From: Pirellulales bacterium
GTDB lineage: Bacteria > Planctomycetota > Planctomycetia > Pirellulales > JAEUIK01
Reading direction: 5' to 3'
Length of the DNA: 64,000 nt
Assembly: GCA_019694455.1 (NCBI GenBank)
Contig: JAIBBY010000024.1
Span: 1 to 64,000 of the forward strand
Part shown: in pieces, positions 8,422 to 18,747 of the stretch
Layout: the number at the start of each line of letters is the position of its first letter
How positions within the stretch are numbered: position 1 is the stretch's first letter
The notes under the pieces: model-generated
Database searches by the model: none
Told to the model about the DNA's origin: nothing
The model's input: the letters and a program-made list of their open reading frames with translations, nothing else
Position numbers and translations under genes: made by a program

Positions 8422-8664
8422 ATTCCCATCGCCTTCACCTGCCCGTATTGCGGCAGCCAAACCGACGTCTCCGACGAGTTCATTGGCAAGACCGGCCCAT
8501 GCGCCAAATGTGGGAAAAGCATCACCATCTCACGCGCCGAAGAGCCATCTATTCTGCCGCGGCTTCTAACGACAATTGGCCTCGCGCTGTTGGCCGGTGC
8601 TCTGATTGTGGCCATGGCTTACTACCTTCACTTTTTTGATTTGTTCACGGCGGGTCACGGTTGA
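8422..8664 (+). CDS. Small zinc-ribbon membrane protein with ATT at the start position
   Basis: Eighty codons encode a two-CxxC zinc ribbon (CPYCG at about 7-11, CAKCG at 27-31) and one membrane helix (about 48-67). The N-terminal 38 residues closely match those of the DUF1559-type protein encoded at 9764. The aligned first codon is ATT at 8422, and an in-frame TAA at 8404 leaves no ATG, GTG or TTG between. A purine-rich CAGGGG lies just upstream, as in the paralogue (GAGGGG). Either translation starts at a rare ATT or the copy has lost its start codon and is a young pseudogene. Confidence 0.55.
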   Translation: MPIAFTCPYCGSQTDVSDEFIGKTGPCAKCGKSITISRAEEPSILPRLLTTIGLALLAGALIVAMAYYLHFFDLFTAGHG

Positions 8665-8733
8665 TCGCCATGATTCAACCCTCGCCCATCCAGTGCGGCA
8701 AATCCCGGCCGATCGAATGATCTGCGTGCTAAT

Positions 8734-8761
8734 TTGACACCCGATTGCCGGAGTATAGGCT
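8734..8761 (+). promoter_or_regulatory. Possible sigma-70 promoter before the 8795 gene pair
   Basis: A perfect -35 hexamer TTGACA (8734-8739) is followed after 16 bp by TAGGCT (8756-8761), a poor -10 match. It lies about 33 bp before the GTG start at 8795, so it is well placed. The weak -10 keeps confidence low. Confidence 0.3.
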
Positions 8762-8794
8762 TCTAGTAGTTCGACACTTCGAAGGAACGACAAA

Positions 8795-9250
8795 GTGGCC
8801 AGTTCAACTCCATCATCCGCCGATAGACCGATTCAGCTCCTTTGGGACGATGGTCAGGTTGGCATCACTCCCGAGGACGAAAATCGCTTTGTCATGGCGT
8901 TGCCGACCAAGGTCGACTCCGCTCAGCAGCAGGTTGCCCTCGATCGGTTGCGAACCCAGCTTCGCTCCGACTTCTTTCCGATCGTTCACCGGTGGTGTCA
9001 CAACCATGCCGAGCGCGTGCTGGCCTGCTACATGACGGCGCCGGCCGATCATTACACGATTTACGTCGTGACTCGATCCAATCGCTTTGATCTCACGTTG
9101 AGCGATGCGGTTGCCGAGTTGGACTCGCAGTTGTTCGGCGCCAATTGGCCGGTCGAAGTGCTGCAAATCCCGGCCAGCAACGACCAACAATTGCGGGCGT
9201 TCTTCGACCCGGCAAGCTCGCTCGAGATTTATCATGCCCAGCGCGGCTGA
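8795..9250 (+). CDS. Hypothetical protein, partner of the HEPN-like gene
   Basis: This 151-residue soluble protein starts at GTG behind AAGGA. I do not recognise a named family. The C-terminal half reads as alternating strands and helices (YTIYVVTRSNRFDLTLSDAV, then WPVEVLQIPASND). There are no membrane segments or obvious catalytic motifs. It overlaps the next gene by 17 bp, so the two are almost certainly translated together. The overlap and the HEPN-like neighbour suggest a two-component unit, possibly toxin-antitoxin-like. Confidence 0.7.
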   Translation: MASSTPSSADRPIQLLWDDGQVGITPEDENRFVMALPTKVDSAQQQVALDRLRTQLRSDFFPIVHRWCHNHAERVLACYMTAPADHYTIYVVTRSNRFDLTLSDAVAELDSQLFGANWPVEVLQIPASNDQQLRAFFDPASSLEIYHAQRG

Positions 9251-9611
9251 GCATCGAGAAAAGTGCGAACGACATCGCCAGTTTCTCGCCATTGTGCCCG
9301 ACGAGTTTCCGGATTGGCTTGCCACGGTCGCCTTCTATATTGGTGTGGAAGCGATCGAAATGATGCTTGCCGAACGCGGCGCGCACAGCCGCGATCATCA
9401 CGAGCGAAACCAGGCGGTCAAACGACAGTTTCCCAGCCTCAACGCATCTTGGCACACGCTCTACAACATGTCGTTGGATGTGCGCTATCTGACCGCCGAC
9501 CACTTTCCGACCATCGGCGAAGTGCGTTCCCAGCTCATCGATCGCAAACTGGCGCATGTGCTGAGTTTCGCCCGCGCTCATAGCGCAGAGGGGAAGCGGC
9601 TGAAAGCCTGA
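9234..9611 (+). CDS. HEPN-like small helical protein
   Basis: The 125 residues are almost all helical. The layout DWLATVAFYIGVEAIEMML, then RGAHSRDHHERN, then LYNMSLDVRYL resembles small HEPN-superfamily proteins, in which an aromatic/His helix, an R/H-rich segment and a Y-L-SxxxRY helix recur. Several HEPN proteins are RNases in toxin-antitoxin or defence modules; others are only scaffolds. The candidate Arg-His residues lie around 49-57. The start ATG at 9234 is inside the end of the upstream gene. Family placement is by eye only. Confidence 0.6.
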   Translation: MPSAAEHREKCERHRQFLAIVPDEFPDWLATVAFYIGVEAIEMMLAERGAHSRDHHERNQAVKRQFPSLNASWHTLYNMSLDVRYLTADHFPTIGEVRSQLIDRKLAHVLSFARAHSAEGKRLKA

Positions 9612-9763
9612 ATCTCGTCCCCAGCCGATCGGTGCAGTAGCAGTCCGCGGCCCGAATTTGCCGAACTATTCGATTTGCTGGTCAGACCGGCGCCGCGCCA
9701 CCATAATGACCCGGCCTCGTCACCCAGTAGCCTCCCGTCACTTCAAACTTTAGCGAGGGGCCG

Positions 9764-10723
9764 ATGCCAATCTCTTACGCCTGCCCGCACTGCGGCAACC
9801 AAACCCAAGTCTCCGACGAGTTCGCCGGCATGTCGGGCCCGTGCGCCAAGTGCGGGCAGACGATCACCATCCCCGGCCTGCCAGGGCAAGCGGCGCTGCC
9901 CCCCGGCTATGCCCCGCCGGCGCGCAAGAGCTCGCCGCTCAAGTGGGTGCTGGTGATCGTGGGCAGCATGCTGCTGCTCTTGTGCTGTAGTGGTATCCCG
10001 ATCGCGCTGCTGTTGCCGGCGGTGCATGCCGCGCGCGAGGCGGCGCGACGGACGACGTGCACCAACAATCTCAAGCAAATTGGCATCGCGCTGCACAGCT
10101 ACCACGACTCATTTGGTTCATTTCCGCCAGCGTATATTCCTGACGCCAATGGCCGGCCGCTGGTCAGTTGGCGCGTGCTGATTCTGCCGTTCCTCGAAGA
10201 GCAGGAGTTGTACGACGAGTACAAGCTCGACGAGCCTTGGGACAGTCCGCACAACCTGGCGCTAGCGCATCGCATGCCGCCATACTTCGCCTGCCCCAGC
10301 GATCCTGATGCCATGGGGCAATACACCAGCTACGTGGCCAATGCCGGCCCCAACCGCATGTTTCAAGCGCCTGAGCCGATCCAGTTGCGCGATATCACCG
10401 ATGGGATGTCGAACACGATCGCCGTCATGGAGGCGGCCGACTCCAAGATCGTCTGGACCGAACCGCGCGACACCAGCGAACAGATCGAATATGCCAGCGA
10501 CCCCACCAACGGCAGCACGCACCCCGGCGGCAGCAACGCGCTGTATGCCGATGGCTCAGTGCAATTTCTGTCCAACGACATCGACACGGCGGTCCTCGAC
10601 CAACTGCTGATCATCAACGACGAAGGCGCCGCCGGCGCTCCGCGCGCAGAAATGGGCAACGACCGAGAACCGGGCGCGGCGTATGATGATCGCGACCCAT
10701 CATCCACCGACGCTGAGCCATAG
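9764..10723 (+). CDS. Zinc-ribbon DUF1559-type protein
   Basis: The 319 residues begin with a two-CxxC zinc ribbon (about 7-30), then a membrane helix (about 66-88), then a DUF1559-type domain beginning [18 protein letters not shown]. The latter contains [20 protein letters not shown], a HPGGSN-type segment and the [12 protein letters not shown] ending. DUF1559 proteins are very numerous in planctomycetes and normally start with a type IV prepilin signal. Here that signal is replaced by the zinc ribbon and a non-prepilin helix, so peptidase processing is unlikely. The ribbon matches the small protein at 8422. The GAGGGG ribosome site is clear. Confidence 0.82.
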   Translation: MPISYACPHCGNQTQVSDEFAGMSGPCAKCGQTITIPGLPGQAALPPGYAPPARKSSPLKWVLVIVGSMLLLLCCSGIPIALLLPAVHAAREAARRTTCTNNLKQIGIALHSYHDSFGSFPPAYIPDANGRPLVSWRVLILPFLEEQELYDEYKLDEPWDSPHNLALAHRMPPYFACPSDPDAMGQYTSYVANAGPNRMFQAPEPIQLRDITDGMSNTIAVMEAADSKIVWTEPRDTSEQIEYASDPTNGSTHPGGSNALYADGSVQFLSNDIDTAVLDQLLIINDEGAAGAPRAEMGNDREPGAAYDDRDPSSTDAEP

Positions 10724-10909
10724 CGCCAGCACTGCTGGCAAATCAGCGGCCGGCAAACTTTCGCCGCGCTGCGCCGTTTGACCCTCTCGCCGGCGCTGGC
10801 TACAGCGCGTGCGCCTGCGCGGCCGATAAGCCACGATGGCGGTCTCTTCCCGCGCGACGGCGCGCGGGCGGCAATTTTCTGGACCGCGACCGTCGCACCG
10901 CGTGGCGAA

Positions 10910-12871
10910 ATGAGCATGAACTGGCCGTTGCGCTCCCTCGCTCTCGGACTGGCCCTGGCCAGCGCCGATGGCGCCAGCGCGCAGCCCGCCGCGCCGCCGA
11001 CCGCCGGCCCGCCACCGGCCAACTACAGCGCGCCGGTGAACCCCGCGCCCCGCGCCGCGTCGGCGGTGGCGCCCCTCTTTACCCGGCAAACCGTGTTCGC
11101 CATTCCGTTCAAAATCGACGCCAGCGCCGGCGGCCAGCGCCCGGCCGGCGTGCAGCTTCATCTCTCCGACGATGGCGGACGCACCTGGCGGCTCTACGAG
11201 CAAGTGGAGCCGGGCGCCAGCAAATTCAACTTTCGCGCCGATCACGACGGCGACTATCAATTTTTTGTCCGCACGCTCGACAGCGCCGGCCAACTGCAAC
11301 CCTCCGCGCCGCCTCAAGCCGAGCTGCGCGTGGTGGTCGATACCCTCGCGCCGCGACTGGAGATCAGCGCCACGCAGGCTCAGTCGGGCGAGATCCACGT
11401 TCAGTGGCGAGCGCTCGATCGCTTCTTGAAACCACAAAGCCTGAAGGTCGAGTTCCAGGTCGACGGCAGCACGGAGTGGAACGCCGTCACCGTCCCACCG
11501 GTCGCCCCTGGCGCCGAAAAGATCGACTCCGGCGAACTCACCTTCTGGCCCGGCGCCGCCGTCCGCGATGTGGTGATCCGGGCGCAGGTCGACGACGAGG
11601 CGGGCAACCCCGCGCTAGCGCAAACCGAAGTCGGCGACGGCGCCGCGATTCGCCAGGCGGCGACGCGCAAAGAAGAACCGCTCGACGCGGCGCCAGGCCA
11701 ATGGCAGTCGATCGACGACCAGGCCAGTCCCGGCGGCAAGCGCTGGACCACCGCCAGCACCGCCCAGCGCCCGCTAGGCGCCGAGCCAGCGCCAGAAGAT
11801 ATTGGCCCGCCTCCGGTGGCCGAAGAAGTGCCGGCCGGCGCGCCCGTGGGGCGCGTCGCCGATTCGTACGCGCCCCCCGCCCGCACGCCGATCGAAACCA
11901 CTTCCAGCTCCGAAGAGGTCGCGCCCGAGAGCGACCCCTTCTTGTCGCGCGCCCCCCACGAGTTGCCTCCCACCGAGGCCGAGATGGTGGCGCCCGGCGC
12001 CGAGCAGGTCGCGCCCGCGGCGGAAGAGAGCATCGCGCCGGAGGAATACGTGGCGCCCGACGAACCCGCCATGACCGCGCCCGATGTGGCCGACGAGCCT
12101 GACACCAGCGAACTGGTCATCGCGCCCGCGCAAGAACCGACGCCGCCGGTCGATCCTGCTCCCTTGGCCCGCGACCCGCGCTACAACTTCGATCGGCTCC
12201 CCGCTGGACAGCGGCCGCGGCTGGTCAACTCGCGCAAGTTCGAAATCGATTACGAAGTGGAGGCGATCGGCGCCGTCGCCATCAGCAAGATCGAACTGTG
12301 GGGCACGCGCGATGGCGGCCAAACGTGGTCGAGCTTCGGCTTTGACAACGACAATCGCAGTCCCTTTACCGTGGCGGTCGATCAAGAGGGGACGTTCGGC
12401 TTTCGACTGGTGGTCGAAACCGCCAACGGACTCGGCGGCCTGCCGCCGCGCAGTGGCGACACCGCCGACGTGTGGGTAGCGGTCGATCAAACCAAGCCGG
12501 CGGTCCGCCTGCTATCGGTCGACGAGCGCCCCGGCGACGATATCAGCAACCTGGTGATTCGCTGGGAGGCCGAAGACCTGCTGCTGGCCGCCAATCCCAT
12601 TGTCATCTCTTATAGCGACCGCGCGAGTGGGCCGTGGACCGTCGTCGCCGAGGGACTGGACAACACCGGCGAGTATGTCTGGCGGGTCGATCGCCGCATG
12701 CCCGCACGCATCTATTTGCAAGTGCAGGCCCGCGACGAGGCGGGCAACCTCGGCGCCGCCGAGACGCCCAACGCCATCTCGCTGGAGCGGTTGCGTCCGC
12801 AAGGGCGCATCCGGCAGATTCGCCCCTCGCGCGACGCTAAGCGCAAAGGCGGCTGGTCCTTCTTGCGCTAG
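10910..12871 (+). CDS. Large secreted protein with Ig-like/exo-sialidase-like repeats
   Basis: From the ATG at 10910 (another at 10916), the protein has about 653 residues and begins with a signal peptide (SLALGLALASADGASAQP). An N-terminal beta-domain contains DDGGRTWRLYEQV and DHDGDYQFFVRTLDSAG. A similar domain near the C-terminus has DGGQTWSSFGFDNDN and DQEGTFGFRLVVETANG. The central 200 residues are Pro/Ala/Glu-rich and probably disordered. The repeats suggest extracellular or periplasmic Ig-like modules. I do not recognise a catalytic domain. The open frame extends upstream to 10778 but without signal-peptide character. Confidence 0.75.
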   Translation: MSMNWPLRSLALGLALASADGASAQPAAPPTAGPPPANYSAPVNPAPRAASAVAPLFTRQTVFAIPFKIDASAGGQRPAGVQLHLSDDGGRTWRLYEQVEPGASKFNFRADHDGDYQFFVRTLDSAGQLQPSAPPQAELRVVVDTLAPRLEISATQAQSGEIHVQWRALDRFLKPQSLKVEFQVDGSTEWNAVTVPPVAPGAEKIDSGELTFWPGAAVRDVVIRAQVDDEAGNPALAQTEVGDGAAIRQAATRKEEPLDAAPGQWQSIDDQASPGGKRWTTASTAQRPLGAEPAPEDIGPPPVAEEVPAGAPVGRVADSYAPPARTPIETTSSSEEVAPESDPFLSRAPHELPPTEAEMVAPGAEQVAPAAEESIAPEEYVAPDEPAMTAPDVADEPDTSELVIAPAQEPTPPVDPAPLARDPRYNFDRLPAGQRPRLVNSRKFEIDYEVEAIGAVAISKIELWGTRDGGQTWSSFGFDNDNRSPFTVAVDQEGTFGFRLVVETANGLGGLPPRSGDTADVWVAVDQTKPAVRLLSVDERPGDDISNLVIRWEAEDLLLAANPIVISYSDRASGPWTVVAEGLDNTGEYVWRVDRRMPARIYLQVQARDEAGNLGAAETPNAISLERLRPQGRIRQIRPSRDAKRKGGWSFLR

Positions 12872-13150
12872 TCGCCGCTGCGCTACCTCTGCTTGCCAAC
12901 AAGCTTCGCGCGCGGCAGCGGTCTTTGTTCAATACCAATGCGCCGCGACCGTGCGCTACGCGCCCAAAATTTTACGCGCGGCGCTCCACGATTTGCCTAC
13001 ATCACCGATCGCTGCTGCAATATGCTTATGATTTGCGTGTTGAGAAATGATTAGCTCCGACCAACCTGCGCGAGAAATGAATCGGCTGAAATGCGATTCC
13101 GCAGACTCTAGCTCAGCGCGGCGCTTGAAAAACACCAGGGAAACAGCGTC

Positions 13151-14956
<1,806 letters not shown>

Positions 14957-15001
14957 CCTGAACCTAACAAGGTGCGCTGCCTTCCTGAAATTGGAGGAGC
15001 A

Positions 15002-15193
15002 ATGGAAAGTATCGACGTACGCGGGTTGCCAGAGCCATTCGTTAAGGCCATTGCCGCGATGGTGGAATGCCTTCGCCGACAGCCAGTGGATAGCGAAAAA
15101 GGGCCACCGACCAAACCGGTGCGACTGTCGACCTGGCCCGGCAAGGTGCTCGGCCAGCTAACCCGCGAGGAGATCTACGATGACCGCGACTGA
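15002..15193 (+). CDS. VapB-type antitoxin
   Basis: This 63-residue protein starts at ATG 15002 behind GGAGGAGC. It has an amphipathic N-terminal half (LPEPFVKAIAAMVECLRR) and the ending WPGKVLGQLTREEIYDD, a pattern seen in small antitoxins encoded before PIN-domain toxins. It overlaps the toxin gene by 14 bp, giving translational coupling. It is expected to bind and neutralise the PIN RNase and to repress the operon, although no classic DNA-binding fold is obvious. Confidence 0.75.
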   Translation: MESIDVRGLPEPFVKAIAAMVECLRRQPVDSEKGPPTKPVRLSTWPGKVLGQLTREEIYDDRD

Positions 15194-15623
15194 CCAAGCG
15201 CTCGTCGACACGAATGTTCTGGTCTATGCGTATTTTCAAGATAGTGAGCATTTCGAGGCAAGTCGCACATTGCTGGAAGCGGCTCAGAACGAGAATGCTG
15301 GGCTGTGCGTCGCGCCGCAGAACTTGTTTGAATTCTTTGCGACGGTGACTAATGCGCGCCGAGTGTCACAAGCGAAAAGCTGTGAGGAGGCGCTAAAAGC
15401 CATCGAAGAAATTCTGTCGCTTCCAGGTATGGAACTCCTTGTTGTGCCCGCGGACGTTGTATCCCGATGGGCCGACCTCATTCGTCAGGCGCCAGTGGCC
15501 GCGAAAAGATCGTTCGATCATCAACTGGCCGCAACCATGCTGGCGAACGGCGTCCTACGGATCTTTACCTTCAACGTCAGCGATTTTCGCGCAATTTCGA
15601 GCATTGAGGCAGTGACTCCTTGA
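15180..15623 (+). CDS. vapC: PIN-domain RNase toxin (VapC family)
   Basis: This 147-residue PIN domain is the likely ribonuclease of a type II toxin-antitoxin pair. Acidic metal ligands are in place: Asp10 in ALVDTNVLV, Glu in LFEFFAT, Asp in RSFDHQLAA and Asp in NVSDFR. PIN toxins of this kind cleave tRNA or rRNA when the antitoxin is degraded. It is encoded 14 bp inside the upstream antitoxin gene. It lies between a glycosidase gene and holA, with no sign of a mobile element. Confidence 0.88.
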   Translation: MTATDQALVDTNVLVYAYFQDSEHFEASRTLLEAAQNENAGLCVAPQNLFEFFATVTNARRVSQAKSCEEALKAIEEILSLPGMELLVVPADVVSRWADLIRQAPVAAKRSFDHQLAATMLANGVLRIFTFNVSDFRAISSIEAVTP

Positions 15624-15763
15624 TTCGGCATCTCGACCCAAGCGTCGTTGCCCGCTTCATCCTCCGCTCAGGTTCTGGTCTACTGGGCACTCGACGTGCG
15701 CCATCGGATTGACTCGAAAACGGCCGACCGGCGCTGCTATCACGCATCCCCTTGCCGACCACC

Positions 15764-16810
15764 ATGGCCGCCGCCACGCTCCACGCCATCGACTATCTCG
15801 ACCAGCCGCAAAAGCATCCGCCGCGGCCGGCGATCGCCGTCAGCGGCGACGAGCGCTTTCTTAAGCGGCTGGTAATCGAAACGCTGCGCCGCGCGGCGCT
15901 CGGCGAAGACAACGACTTTTCGCAAACCGTTTTTTCCGGCGATACCGCCACGCTCCGCGACGTGCTCGACGAGTTAGACACCGTCTCGCTGTTCGGACCG
16001 GGCGGCCGCTTCATCGTGGTCGAAGACGCCGACGATTTCGTCAGCCGTTACCGCGCCGAGCTAGAGGACTATGTGGCCAAACCGGCCAAGGCCAGCACTC
16101 TGCTACTCGATGTCAAAAGCTGGCCCAGCAACACGCGACTGGCCAAGGCGATCGCCGCCAGCGGACTGACCATCGAAGCCACGGCGCCCACCGCGGCCAA
16201 GCTGCGCAAGTGGCTGGCGGCCTGGTCGCAAAAGCGGCATGGCAAAGAGCTTGCCGGCGACGCGCTCGATCTGCTGTTGGAGATCGTCGGCCCGCAGCCG
16301 GGCCTGTTGGACCAGGAACTGGCTAAGCTGGCGGCGGCCATCGGCGACGCGCCGGCCATCGATGTCCGGCAGGTCGAAGAGCTAGTCGGCGGTTGGCGCG
16401 CCAAAACCACTTGGGAAATGCTCGACGCCGCGCTCGCCGGCAACGCCCCGACCGCGCTGGTCGAACTCGATCGGCTCCTCATCGGCGGCGAGAACCCCAT
16501 TGGGCTTTTGGGACAGGTCGGCTCGACGTTGCGCCGCCTGGCCGCTGCCACGCGCCTGGTGGAAGAAGCCGAACAAGCCGGCCGCCGCGCGTCGCTCCGC
16601 GCCGCGCTCGAAGAGGTTGGCGTGCGTCCCTTTGTCGTCGCCAAGAGCGAATCGCAACTGCGCCAACTCGGCCGCCAACGCGCCGGCAAACTCTGCCAGT
16701 GGCTGCTCGACGCCGATCTGGCCCTCAAGGGTGACAGTCAGTTGCCCGCGCGCACGGTGCTGGAACAACTCGTGGTCCGCATGGCGCGACAACCGCAAGG
16801 AGCCAAATGA
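15764..16810 (+). CDS. holA: DNA polymerase III delta subunit
   Basis: HolA is the clamp-loader delta subunit that opens the beta clamp. The 348 residues cover the DNA_pol3_delta domain: an N-terminal region around FSGDTATLRDVLDELDTVSLFGPGGRFIVVEDAD, a middle AAA-like lid around GLLDQELAKLAA and the C-terminal collar (NPIGLLGQVGSTLRRL). The ATG at 15764 is preferred over a TTG 12 bp earlier. The stop overlaps the next start (ATGA at 16807), implying coupling with an enolase-superfamily enzyme, an unusual partner. Confidence 0.88.
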   Translation: MAAATLHAIDYLDQPQKHPPRPAIAVSGDERFLKRLVIETLRRAALGEDNDFSQTVFSGDTATLRDVLDELDTVSLFGPGGRFIVVEDADDFVSRYRAELEDYVAKPAKASTLLLDVKSWPSNTRLAKAIAASGLTIEATAPTAAKLRKWLAAWSQKRHGKELAGDALDLLLEIVGPQPGLLDQELAKLAAAIGDAPAIDVRQVEELVGGWRAKTTWEMLDAALAGNAPTALVELDRLLIGGENPIGLLGQVGSTLRRLAAATRLVEEAEQAGRRASLRAALEEVGVRPFVVAKSESQLRQLGRQRAGKLCQWLLDADLALKGDSQLPARTVLEQLVVRMARQPQGAK

Positions 16811-17925
16811 AGATCACCGACATACTCGTGCATCGACTGGTTGGCGGCACGCCCGATGGCGGCTGGCCAGATGGCCACGCGCCCGAGGACGACCTGCACG
16901 CGCTGGTCGAAGTGCGCACCGACGGCCCGCTTTACGGCGTCGGCAGCGTGTTCACCGGCCATGCGCTGGTGCAAGCCGGCGTCGATTTCTTGCGCCCACA
17001 GTGGCACGGCGAAGCCCCCCTCGAACCCGAACGCGTCACCGAAAAGCTGCGCCAAGCCAGCTTCTGGCAGGGACGCGGCGGCGCCATCGAACACGTCATC
17101 TCCGGCATCGATATCGCGCTGTGGGACCTCTTGGGCAAGGCGTGCGGGCAGCCCGTGTCGCGTTTGCTCGGCGGCTGCTACCGCCAAAAGATCAAACCGT
17201 ATGGCTCCATCCTGTTCGACGAGCCCAATCGCCTGCGCGACACCTTGCAGGCGACCGTCGCCCGCGGCTTTCGCGCGATCAAGCTGGGCTGGCGTCCGTT
17301 TGGGCGCGTGAGCCACGACTACGACGAGCTGCTGGTGCGCACTGCCCGCGACACCGTGGGCGGCCAGGTCGAGCTATTGGTCGACGCCGGCGGCAGCGAA
17401 CAGTTCTGGCCGCATGGCTACAAGTGGGCGCTGCGCACCGCCGAGATGCTGGCGGCCTACGAGATTGGCTGGTTCGAGGAGCCGCTCGCGCCGGACGACA
17501 TCGAAGGCTATATTCGCCTGCGAGAACATTCCCCCGTGCCGATCGCCGGCGGCGAGGTGCTCACGCGGCGGCAGGCGTTTCTGCCGTGGATCGAGCGCGG
17601 CGCGGTCGACATCATTCAGCCAGACGCCACCAAATGCGGCGGTCTCAGCGAGGCGCGGCGCGTCGCCTGGATGGCGCACGATCATGGCATACAAATGGTC
17701 AGCCACGGCTGGAACACGGCGGTGGGGCTCGCGGCCGACCTCCATCTAGCGGCGGCCATGCCGGTGGCCCGCTTTGTGGAGTACATCACCCCCGCGCCGT
17801 ATATCGAAGAGATCGTCGTCGATCCGCCGCGGCTCGACGCCGAAGGACTGCTGTCCATCCCGACGGCGCCGGGGCTGGGCATTGAACTGAATCGCGACGC
17901 CCTGCGCCGCTTCGCCGGCAAGTGA
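16807..17925 (+). CDS. Mandelate racemase/enolase-superfamily enzyme (sugar-acid dehydratase-like)
   Basis: The 372 residues show the two-domain enolase-superfamily fold. Metal ligands fit LLVDAGGSEQFW (Asp), WFEEPLAPDD (Glu) and IAGGEVLTRR (Glu). SHGWNTAVG supplies the catalytic His typical of mandelate racemase and acid-sugar dehydratases. Where many relatives have a Lys-x-Lys pair, the sequence is AIKLGW, so one lysine is replaced by glycine. Likely substrates are sugar acids. It follows holA by a 4-bp overlap and precedes a glutamine amidotransferase gene by 37 bp. Confidence 0.83.
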   Translation: MKITDILVHRLVGGTPDGGWPDGHAPEDDLHALVEVRTDGPLYGVGSVFTGHALVQAGVDFLRPQWHGEAPLEPERVTEKLRQASFWQGRGGAIEHVISGIDIALWDLLGKACGQPVSRLLGGCYRQKIKPYGSILFDEPNRLRDTLQATVARGFRAIKLGWRPFGRVSHDYDELLVRTARDTVGGQVELLVDAGGSEQFWPHGYKWALRTAEMLAAYEIGWFEEPLAPDDIEGYIRLREHSPVPIAGGEVLTRRQAFLPWIERGAVDIIQPDATKCGGLSEARRVAWMAHDHGIQMVSHGWNTAVGLAADLHLAAAMPVARFVEYITPAPYIEEIVVDPPRLDAEGLLSIPTAPGLGIELNRDALRRFAGK

Positions 17926-17962
17926 CGCGCGCTGGGTGGGCGCCGCGAGGCAAGGAAACTCG

Positions 17963-18688
17963 ATGAAACCCGTGCTTGTCTTTCGGCATGTCGCCCGCGA
18001 ACCGTTGGGCACGATCGACGGCGTGTTTCGCCGCGCTGGCGTCGCCTTTCAATATGTCGATCTGTATCACAACCCGCCGCGCGAGTTTCACCCAGAACTC
18101 TTGGCCGGGTTGGTGGTGCTCGGCGGACCCATGAACGTCGACGAGCAAGATCGCTTTCCGTTTCTGGCCCCCGAGATCGACTGGATACGCCAGGCGATCG
18201 CGGCCCAGATTCCGCTGCTCGGCATCTGCCTCGGCTCGCAGTTGATCGCCGCGGCGCTCGGCGCGCCGGTGCGGCACAATCCCACCAAGGAAATTGGCTG
18301 GTACGAGGTCGAAACAACGCCGGCGGCCGACAGCGACCCGCTGCTGCGGCATTTCGCCGCGCGCGAAACCATTTTCCAATGGCACGGCGACACGTTCGAT
18401 TTGCCCGCCGGCGCGGAACAATTGGCGCGATCGGCCATTTGCGAGCAGCAGGCCTTTCGTTACGGCCGGCAAACCTGGGCCTTGCAGTTTCACCTGGAAG
18501 TGACGCCAGAAATCATCGATTGCTGGATCGACGATCCTGACGGCTGTGCCGAATTGAGCAAGCTAGACTATATTGATCCGGCTCAGGTTCGCCGCGATGT
18601 CCCGCGGCGGCTCCCGCCCATGCAGCGGCTGGCCGATCAGGTGTTTGGCGAGTTCGCGGCGCTGTGCCAACAGCGCGCCGGCGGCTAG
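17963..18688 (+). CDS. Type 1 glutamine amidotransferase (GMP-synthase-like)
   Basis: The 241-residue protein is a class I amidotransferase domain of the stand-alone kind. It has GGPMNV, the nucleophile elbow GICLGSQLIAAALG with Cys at about 87, WHGDTF, and QFHLEVTPE with the catalytic His and Glu. Members hydrolyse glutamine to feed ammonia to a partner or, like gamma-glutamyl-acting enzymes, use the Cys on other substrates. No synthetase partner is adjacent. The ATG at 17963 has AAGGAA just upstream. Confidence 0.85.
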   Translation: MKPVLVFRHVAREPLGTIDGVFRRAGVAFQYVDLYHNPPREFHPELLAGLVVLGGPMNVDEQDRFPFLAPEIDWIRQAIAAQIPLLGICLGSQLIAAALGAPVRHNPTKEIGWYEVETTPAADSDPLLRHFAARETIFQWHGDTFDLPAGAEQLARSAICEQQAFRYGRQTWALQFHLEVTPEIIDCWIDDPDGCAELSKLDYIDPAQVRRDVPRRLPPMQRLADQVFGEFAALCQQRAGG

Positions 18689-18747
18689 CCCGCCTCCCAG
18701 ACACGCCCCGCGTCGGCCGCCCCCCGCCTCACACAGTAGTTGGCAAC

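Noticed and set aside
10728-10742. GCCAG/CTGGC hairpin after the DUF1559-type gene as a terminator
   Set aside because: Only five base pairs and no T-run follow it.
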